From Shimia_B sp039815465 (GTDB lineage: Bacteria; Pseudomonadota; Alphaproteobacteria; Rhodobacterales; Rhodobacteraceae), in assembly GCA_039815465.1 (NCBI GenBank), contig JBCBZG010000002.1, positions 1-64,000 of the forward strand: 64,000 nucleotides of DNA, given 5' to 3'. The position numbers and the translations under genes were made by a program. The stretch's first letter is position 1. Every line of letters starts with the position of its first letter. The notes beneath the pieces are model-generated. The model was not told where the DNA came from. It saw nothing but the letters and a program-made list of their open reading frames with translations, and did no database searches. Shown in pieces: positions 57,564 through 64,000 of this stretch.

Positions 57564-59948
57564 ATGGTCGGCAACAGTAAAGTCCTAACAGTCTCCTACG
57601 GCACGTTTTCGTGCACGCTAGAGGGATTTGACGATAGCTTTGACACGATGAAGGCCATTGCGGAGTATTTCCGTGATCTGGCCGCCGAGGACCGGTTTTT
57701 TGGCGCAGAACCGCCCCAGCCCGATGCAGATGTGTTGGCGCGGATCGCCGAGCGGGAACTGGCGCGGGGCGTATCGGCGAAAGCGGAAGGCAACTCTGTG
57801 CTTTTGACGCCGGTGGCCACGGCGGCACCTGCTGCTGCGGACGCGGCGGAGAAAAAAAAACTTTCTGATGAGGCGCCTGTAGCGGCGGAGGCTGCGCCAG
57901 AGCCGGTCGCGCCGGTTGAGGCTGTCGCCCCGGTTGTCGCAGAGGCACCCGCCCCGGTAGAGGTGGCGCAACCAGAACCAATCGATGAGCCCGCGCCGGT
58001 TGAAGCGGCAGAGCCCGAGGTCGCCCCAGAGCCAAAAGCGCCGCTCGTGCTTGAGGCGCCTCTTGCTGAGGCGCCTGAGGACAACGCTGCGGTTGAAGAC
58101 ACGCCAGATATGGCCGTCGAAGCGGAGCTTGCGCCTGAAGCTGAGATTGTTGCGGCGGATGATGATGACACCCCGGACGTCGAAGAGCCCCAAGAGGAAG
58201 AGCCCGCCGCAGCCTCCGCGGTCGACGATGCGCCTGAGGCTGAGGTCGTCCTACACGATGACGACGATGATGATGGCGACGACAACAGCTTTTGGGATGC
58301 TGTGCCGACGTCAGGCTCCACCGACATTTATGCGGGCGAGGTCTATGACGATGACGCTCAGGGGGCGGCGGATGTTTCCCCCTCTGACATTCTCGCGAAG
58401 CCGCCCACCGCGGAAGAACCAGTCGCGGAGGAGCCCGTCGTAGAGGCACCAGAGGCGGAGACGCCGGCGGCACAGACTGCTGAGGTGCCCGCGGACAATG
58501 ACCTGGCCGCAAAGCTGCGCCGCATCCAAGCGGTTGTGAGCGCCTCCAAGGGCGCGGTGCCGGATGGCGCGCAAGCTGACTACGCAGATGCGCAGGATCG
58601 TGCTGTGGCCACAGCCCCGACGACGGCCCCGACCGCAGAGGCGGACGTGCAAGCGGAGCCAGAGGCAGAGGCGCCAGCGGCGGAGGTGGTGCCGGAGCGG
58701 CCCCGCGTGCTCAAGATGAAGCGCGCCGATTTCGAGGCAGCCATGGCCGCCGCGCGGGCCGAGCAAGCCCAGGATATGACCAAGGTCCGCCCGCTCGACG
58801 CAGCGATTGCCGCGATCAACGGCACGGCGCCCGGCGCAAAAGCTGCGCCTGCGCCGCAGCCTGAGCCCCAGCCCGAGCCTACCCCAGCGGCCGAGCCCGA
58901 GATTGAGGCCGAGGTCGACGAGACGATGTTTGAAACTTCCCTCTCGGCGGAGGACGAGGCGGAGCTTTTGGCCGATCTCGCCGCGGCGGAGGCCGAGGCA
59001 TTTCAGGACGGCCTAGACGACGATGACGCGCCGCTGCCGTTGATTGAGGAGGCGGAGCTGCGCGATGCGGCGCCTGTGGCGGCTGTCCCCGCGGCGCCCA
59101 AAGCGGCCCCGGAGCTAGCCCCCGAGCCAGCCCCCCAGCCAGCTCCAGCGCCCGCGGCCACCAAAGCTGATGTCGAGGCCGCGCCTGAGGAGCCGCAAGA
59201 CCTGCGGTCGCAAGTCGCCTCCACCATGAGCCGCCTGATGGCGGAGACGAATGCAAAGCTCAACGAGCCCAGCTCGCAGAACCGCCGCAACGCCTATTCG
59301 CATCTCAAAGCGGCTGTGGCGGCCACGAATGCCGCGCGCAATATGGGGGAGCCAGTGCGCGACCAGCAGGCCGAGCGGGAAGGCGACTTCCGCGCTGATC
59401 TGGCAGAGGTGGTACGGCCGAAAGCCGGTGACGGGACTGGCGGACGCCCGAGCGCGCCACCGCTCAAGCTCGTGGCCTCTCAGCGGGTCGATGTGGCCCA
59501 AGATGCAGCACCAGAGTTGGCCCCGGCGCCGCAAGCCGCGCCCTCCGCGCCCCCTTCGCCAGAACCTGCACCCGCCGCAGCCGTGCCCGGCCAGCCCGTA
59601 CGCCCGCGACGCGTGGATGCGACCCAAGTTGGCGCCGCAGAGGACGCGGGCAGCGGGTTCCAGAGCTTTGTCGCCCAAGCGGGCGCTGCAAAACTGCCCG
59701 ATGTGCTCGAAGCTGCCATCGCCTATCTGACCCATGTGGAGGGGCGCAGCGCCTTTTCCCGCTCGCTCATCATGCGCACGGCGCAGCAGGGCATGGGGCG
59801 CACCCACTTTAGCCGCGAGGACGGGCTGCGGGCCTTTGGGGCGCTGTTGCGCAACGGGCGTATCCGCAAACTGGGCGCAGGCGAGTTCGAGATGACCGAA
59901 ACCACGCGCTTCCAGCCCGAAGCGATGCAGCAGCGGCAGGTGGGCTAG
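57564..59948 (+). CDS. Large Ala/Glu/Pro-rich protein with conserved ends and disordered middle
   Basis: 794 residues. A compact N-terminal domain (about 1-75; KVLTVSYGTFSCTLEGFDDS, FDTMKAIAEYFRDLAAEDRF) and a helical C-terminal domain (about 695-785; VLEAAIAYLTHVEGRSAFSR, MGRTHFSREDGLRAFGALLR) flank some 600 residues of Ala, Glu, Pro, Asp. The middle holds short conserved islands such as VLKMKRADFEAAMAAARAEQ and DLRSQVASTMSRLMAETNAK. The gene is transcribed from a region divergent from thiN. I recall it from Rhodobacterales as an unnamed protein. Function unknown; a scaffold between two folded ends is plausible. Confidence 0.85.
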   Translation: MVGNSKVLTVSYGTFSCTLEGFDDSFDTMKAIAEYFRDLAAEDRFFGAEPPQPDADVLARIAERELARGVSAKAEGNSVLLTPVATAAPAAADAAEKKKLSDEAPVAAEAAPEPVAPVEAVAPVVAEAPAPVEVAQPEPIDEPAPVEAAEPEVAPEPKAPLVLEAPLAEAPEDNAAVEDTPDMAVEAELAPEAEIVAADDDDTPDVEEPQEEEPAAASAVDDAPEAEVVLHDDDDDDGDDNSFWDAVPTSGSTDIYAGEVYDDDAQGAADVSPSDILAKPPTAEEPVAEEPVVEAPEAETPAAQTAEVPADNDLAAKLRRIQAVVSASKGAVPDGAQADYADAQDRAVATAPTTAPTAEADVQAEPEAEAPAAEVVPERPRVLKMKRADFEAAMAAARAEQAQDMTKVRPLDAAIAAINGTAPGAKAAPAPQPEPQPEPTPAAEPEIEAEVDETMFETSLSAEDEAELLADLAAAEAEAFQDGLDDDDAPLPLIEEAELRDAAPVAAVPAAPKAAPELAPEPAPQPAPAPAATKADVEAAPEEPQDLRSQVASTMSRLMAETNAKLNEPSSQNRRNAYSHLKAAVAATNAARNMGEPVRDQQAEREGDFRADLAEVVRPKAGDGTGGRPSAPPLKLVASQRVDVAQDAAPELAPAPQAAPSAPPSPEPAPAAAVPGQPVRPRRVDATQVGAAEDAGSGFQSFVAQAGAAKLPDVLEAAIAYLTHVEGRSAFSRSLIMRTAQQGMGRTHFSREDGLRAFGALLRNGRIRKLGAGEFEMTETTRFQPEAMQQRQVG

Positions 59949-59957
59949 ACCCCTGCC

Positions 59958-60197
59958 CTAGTCGCTGGGCGCATCGGGGTCGGGCTGACCGATCCCGAGA
60001 AAGACCTTCTTAAGCGGAAACGCCCAGGCCACCCCGAGCGCGACATAGATCGCGAGCTCCAGCAGGATGGGCGGCGTGTAGCCGAACCACGCGCGAAAGC
60101 CCGACATCAACGTCACAGCCGCCACGATATAGGCGGGCAACGCCACCACCAAAATCACCAGCGACCAGCGTTTCTTTGCCTTGTAGCTCAGCGCCAT
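59958..60197 (-). CDS. DUF2842 family small membrane protein
   Basis: 79 residues with two membrane helices: LVILVVALPAYIVAAVTLMS and LLELAIYVALGVAWAFPLKK. The family is typical of alphaproteobacteria. Function unknown. It lies 15 bp downstream of purA on the same strand, and its stop is next to the converging disordered-protein gene. Confidence 0.9.
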   Translation of the reverse strand: MALSYKAKKRWSLVILVVALPAYIVAAVTLMSGFRAWFGYTPPILLELAIYVALGVAWAFPLKKVFLGIGQPDPDAPSD

Positions 60198-60212
60198 GGG
60201 ATGCCCTTTGAC

Positions 60213-61505
60213 CTAGTCTGCGAACGGGTCCGTCACGAGGATCGTGTCCTCCCGCTCCGGTGAGGTGGAGACTAGGGCCACCGGGCAGTCGATCAACTCC
60301 TCGATGCGGCGCACATACTTGATGGCTGCGGCAGGCAGGTCGGCCCAGGACCGAGCGCCAGCGGTGGAGCCGCTCCACCCCTCGATGGTCTCGTAGATGG
60401 GCGTCGCGCGGGCCTGTTTGTCGGCTGCCGTGGGGAGGTAATCCAGCCGTTCCCCGTCGAGATCGTAGGCCACGCAGATTTTGAGTTCTTCGAACCCATC
60501 AAGCACGTCGAGTTTGGTGAGCGAGATGCCGGAGACGCCCGAGGTCGCGCAGGTTTGGCGCACGAGGCAGGCGTCAAACCACCCGCAGCGGCGTTTGCGG
60601 CCTGTGGTGGTCCCGAACTCGTGGCCGCGTTCGCCTAGGCGCTGGCCGTCTGCGTCGTCGAGCTCCGTCGGGAATGGCCCCTCGCCCACGCGTGTGGTGT
60701 AGGCTTTGGTGATACCCAGCACGTAGTCGATGCCGTTGGGGCCGATGCCCACGCCGGTGGCGGCCTGGCCTGCGATCACGTTGGACGATGTCACGAACGG
60801 GTAGGTGCCAAAGTCGATGTCGAGCAGTGCGCCCTGTGCGCCTTCAAACAGGATCCGTTTGCCCGCTTTGCGCTTCTGGTTCATCACGTGCCAGACGGGC
60901 GCGGCGAAGGGCAGGATCTGCGGCGCGATTTCGCGGAGCGCCGCGATCAGCGCGTCGCGGTCGACGGGCTCAATCCCGAGCCCGGAGCGCAATGCGTCAT
61001 GGTGGATGAGCGCGCGGTCGACGCGCGCTTGAAGCGTGGCATCATCGGCAAGGTCGGCGACACGCACACAGCGCCGGCCCACCTTGTCCTCGTAGGCTGG
61101 GCCGATGCCGCGGCCTGTGGTGCCGATCTTGGCCACCGAGTTCTGGTTTTCACGCGCGCGGTCGAGCTCGCCGTGGATGGGCAGGATGAGCGGCGTGTTT
61201 TCGGCGATCATCAGCGTGTCGGGGCTGATTTCGACGCCCTGGGCGCGGATGGTTGCGATCTCTTTCATCAGGTGCCAGGGGTCGAGCACGACGCCGTTGC
61301 CGATGACCGACAGCTTACCCCCGCGCACAACGCCCGACGGCAGCGCGTGCAGCTTATAGACCTCGTCCCCGATGACGAGCGTGTGCCCCGCGTTATGCCC
61401 GCCCTGGAAGCGCGCGATCACATCGGCGCGTTCGCTGAGCCAATCGACAATCTTGCCTTTGCCCTCATCGCCCCACTGCGTGCCTACGACGACTACGTTT
61501 GCCAT
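60213..61505 (-). CDS. purA: Adenylosuccinate synthetase
   Basis: Makes adenylosuccinate from IMP, aspartate and GTP. 430 residues. Begins MANVVVVGTQWGDEGKGKIV (P-loop), then FQGGHNAGHTLVIGDEVYKL (catalytic His), GTTGRGIGPAYEDKVGR, FEGAQGALLDIDFGTYPFVT, GPFPTELDDADGQRLGERGH and GRKRRCGWFDACLVR. All active-site residues are seen. Start at 61505 is the family N-terminus. Divergent from secG over about 200 bp. Confidence 0.98.
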   Translation of the reverse strand: MANVVVVGTQWGDEGKGKIVDWLSERADVIARFQGGHNAGHTLVIGDEVYKLHALPSGVVRGGKLSVIGNGVVLDPWHLMKEIATIRAQGVEISPDTLMIAENTPLILPIHGELDRARENQNSVAKIGTTGRGIGPAYEDKVGRRCVRVADLADDATLQARVDRALIHHDALRSGLGIEPVDRDALIAALREIAPQILPFAAPVWHVMNQKRKAGKRILFEGAQGALLDIDFGTYPFVTSSNVIAGQAATGVGIGPNGIDYVLGITKAYTTRVGEGPFPTELDDADGQRLGERGHEFGTTTGRKRRCGWFDACLVRQTCATSGVSGISLTKLDVLDGFEELKICVAYDLDGERLDYLPTAADKQARATPIYETIEGWSGSTAGARSWADLPAAAIKYVRRIEELIDCPVALVSTSPEREDTILVTDPFAD

Positions 61506-61706
61506 GGCTTTCGCCCCCGCATCTGGTCCAAACGTGCGCCTCATAGACCGCGCGGCGCGGGGGCGAAACTCCTAAGTTTGCTGCTGGCCCCTGCCGCGGC
61601 GCGAAACCGCGGGCCGTGACGTCGCGCGGACGGGCGCGCGATTGGGGTTGCGGGGGCCTGCCGCAGGTTTTAGGTACGCACCGTTCCGGCGAAAGGTGTC
61701 TGCCCC

Positions 61707-62072
61707 ATGGAAAACGTCATCCTGATTGTCTTGCTGCTCCTTGCAGTTGCGCTCATCGCGATGGTGCTGTTGCAGCGCTCCGAAGGGGGCGGGCTCGGCA
61801 TGGGCGGCGGCGGCGGCGGTGGCGGCGGGGTGCAAGCACGCGGCCAGGGCAACGCGATGACGCGGATCACCTGGATCCTCGGCGCGGCCTTTATGGTTGC
61901 GGCGCTGTCGCTCACGCTGATTTCGGCGCAGCAATCTGGGTCGGGCTCGGTGCTTGACGGCGCCGATGGCTCGCTTTTGCCACCGGTCACTGTGCCAGGT
62001 GGCGACACGGGTGAGAGCCTCTTGCCCCCATCGCTCGACAGTGAAGAGCCGCTTTTGCCGGTGGCTGAGTAA
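61707..62072 (+). CDS. secG: Preprotein translocase subunit SecG
   Basis: 121 residues. First helix VILIVLLLLAVALIAMVLLQ, then a glycine-rich loop (GGGLGMGGGGGGGGG) and second helix ITWILGAAFMVAALSLTLIS. A Pro/Leu/Asp-rich tail (PPSLDSEEPLLPVAE) extends beyond the second helix. The loop is the typical short SecG linker, and the tail is a feature of alphaproteobacterial SecG. Followed by pyrG in the same direction. Confidence 0.95.
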   Translation: MENVILIVLLLLAVALIAMVLLQRSEGGGLGMGGGGGGGGGVQARGQGNAMTRITWILGAAFMVAALSLTLISAQQSGSGSVLDGADGSLLPPVTVPGGDTGESLLPPSLDSEEPLLPVAE

Positions 62073-62208
62073 CCACCACCCGTAGCGTCGGGGGATACCC
62101 CCGCCGCTTTATCTTGCGTCACCATGGACAGTTGGGCACGAATCCGTGTATCCTTAACTCCCGTGGTGCTGCGAATATTCCTGCGCCAGACACGACGGGA
62201 GAAGCCCC

Positions 62209-63852
<1,644 letters not shown>

Positions 63853-63856
63853 GGCG

Positions 63857-64000
63857 GTGTTTGAGCGGCTCCTCGACCTGTTTCAGTCGGAACCCTATGA
63901 GACGCCAGTGCCCGTCGCTGACGCCGAACACGCCTTTGGCGCGTTGATGGTGCGGGTGGCGAAGGCGGATAAAGCATATCTTTATCAAGAGCTTGAGCGC
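63857..64000 (+). CDS. TerB-like protein, 5' part (runs off the window)
   Basis: GTG start at 63857, 48 codons seen: MFERLLDLFQSEPYETPVPV and DAEHAFGALMVRVAKADKAY. The pattern of an acidic head, then A-x-x-ALMVRVAKADKAYLYQELE, matches the start of a TerB family (tellurite-resistance/metal-related helical) domain. The gene follows pyrG by 4 bp. The function cannot be judged from this fragment. Confidence 0.7.
   Translation, partial: MFERLLDLFQSEPYETPVPVADAEHAFGALMVRVAKADKAYLYQELER

Overview
The window looks like chromosomal DNA of a marine Rhodobacteraceae (Roseobacter-group) alphaproteobacterium. The evidence is high GC content, a SAM-II riboswitch in front of metZ, an alphaproteobacterial LexA box (GTTC-N7-GTTC), VPLPA-CTERM surface proteins, a DUF2244 gene behind cytochrome oxidase subunit I, and a glyQ / small membrane protein / glyS order that I associate with Rhodobacterales. 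Nearly all genes are housekeeping or conserved accessory genes. I see no rRNA, tRNA, CRISPR array, prophage or intact insertion sequence.

Layout. 1-5.5 kb: a gcvP fragment joined to the 3' part of ctaD, then DUF2244, GatB/YqeY, carA and a membrane glycosyltransferase. 5.5-11.6 kb: a GntR regulator, pyrimidine nucleotidase, a Ubi-type monooxygenase, a class V aminotransferase, two overlapping Lrp regulators and the divergent ilvC. 11.6-16.5 kb: two tandem VPLPA-CTERM proteins, folB-folP (FolB carries an extra kinase-like domain) and a SleB-type hydrolase. 16.6-25.4 kb: an atypical PPDK-like protein, glyS, a small membrane protein, glyQ, and a divergent protein with a dead trypsin domain. 25.6-34.7 kb: a ThDP enzyme with trkH, a YdeI-like protein, folE2, a GNAT, metZ under a SAM-II riboswitch, a hydrolase, a GST and a small secreted protein. 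35.2-43.9 kb: yciB, an EamA transporter, ftsY, a YhhN protein, a NuoE-NuoF fusion, xseA and purD. 43.9-46.7 kb: a VCBS protein and a ferredoxin, divergent from an SOS-box-driven OB-fold remnant of DnaE2, then a lipoprotein and a GNAT. 46.7-52.9 kb: one minus-strand block rpiA-gor-hflK-hflC-DUF2065-degP of stress and membrane quality control. 53.1-54.3 kb: a base-atypical islet with a frameshifted glycine-rich protein. 54.3-64 kb: sdaA, an EamA transporter, thiN, a large disordered protein, DUF2842, purA, secG, pyrG and the start of a TerB-like gene.

The most interesting layer lies between the genes. At least three families of intergenic repeats (A, five copies; B, two copies; C, three copies) fold into hairpins whose stems differ by compensating changes. 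They sit mainly just after stop codons. A fourth hairpin family (D, two copies) and an inverted hairpin pair inside the glyQ-glyS operon add to this. Other points of note are the SOS-controlled, probably leaderless DnaE2 OB-fold remnant, the protease homologue that has lost all three triad residues, the FolB-kinase-like fusion, and a one-base frameshift that splits the glycine-rich gene.

All calls rest on reading motifs and translated sequence by eye. No database search, folding or alignment program was run.
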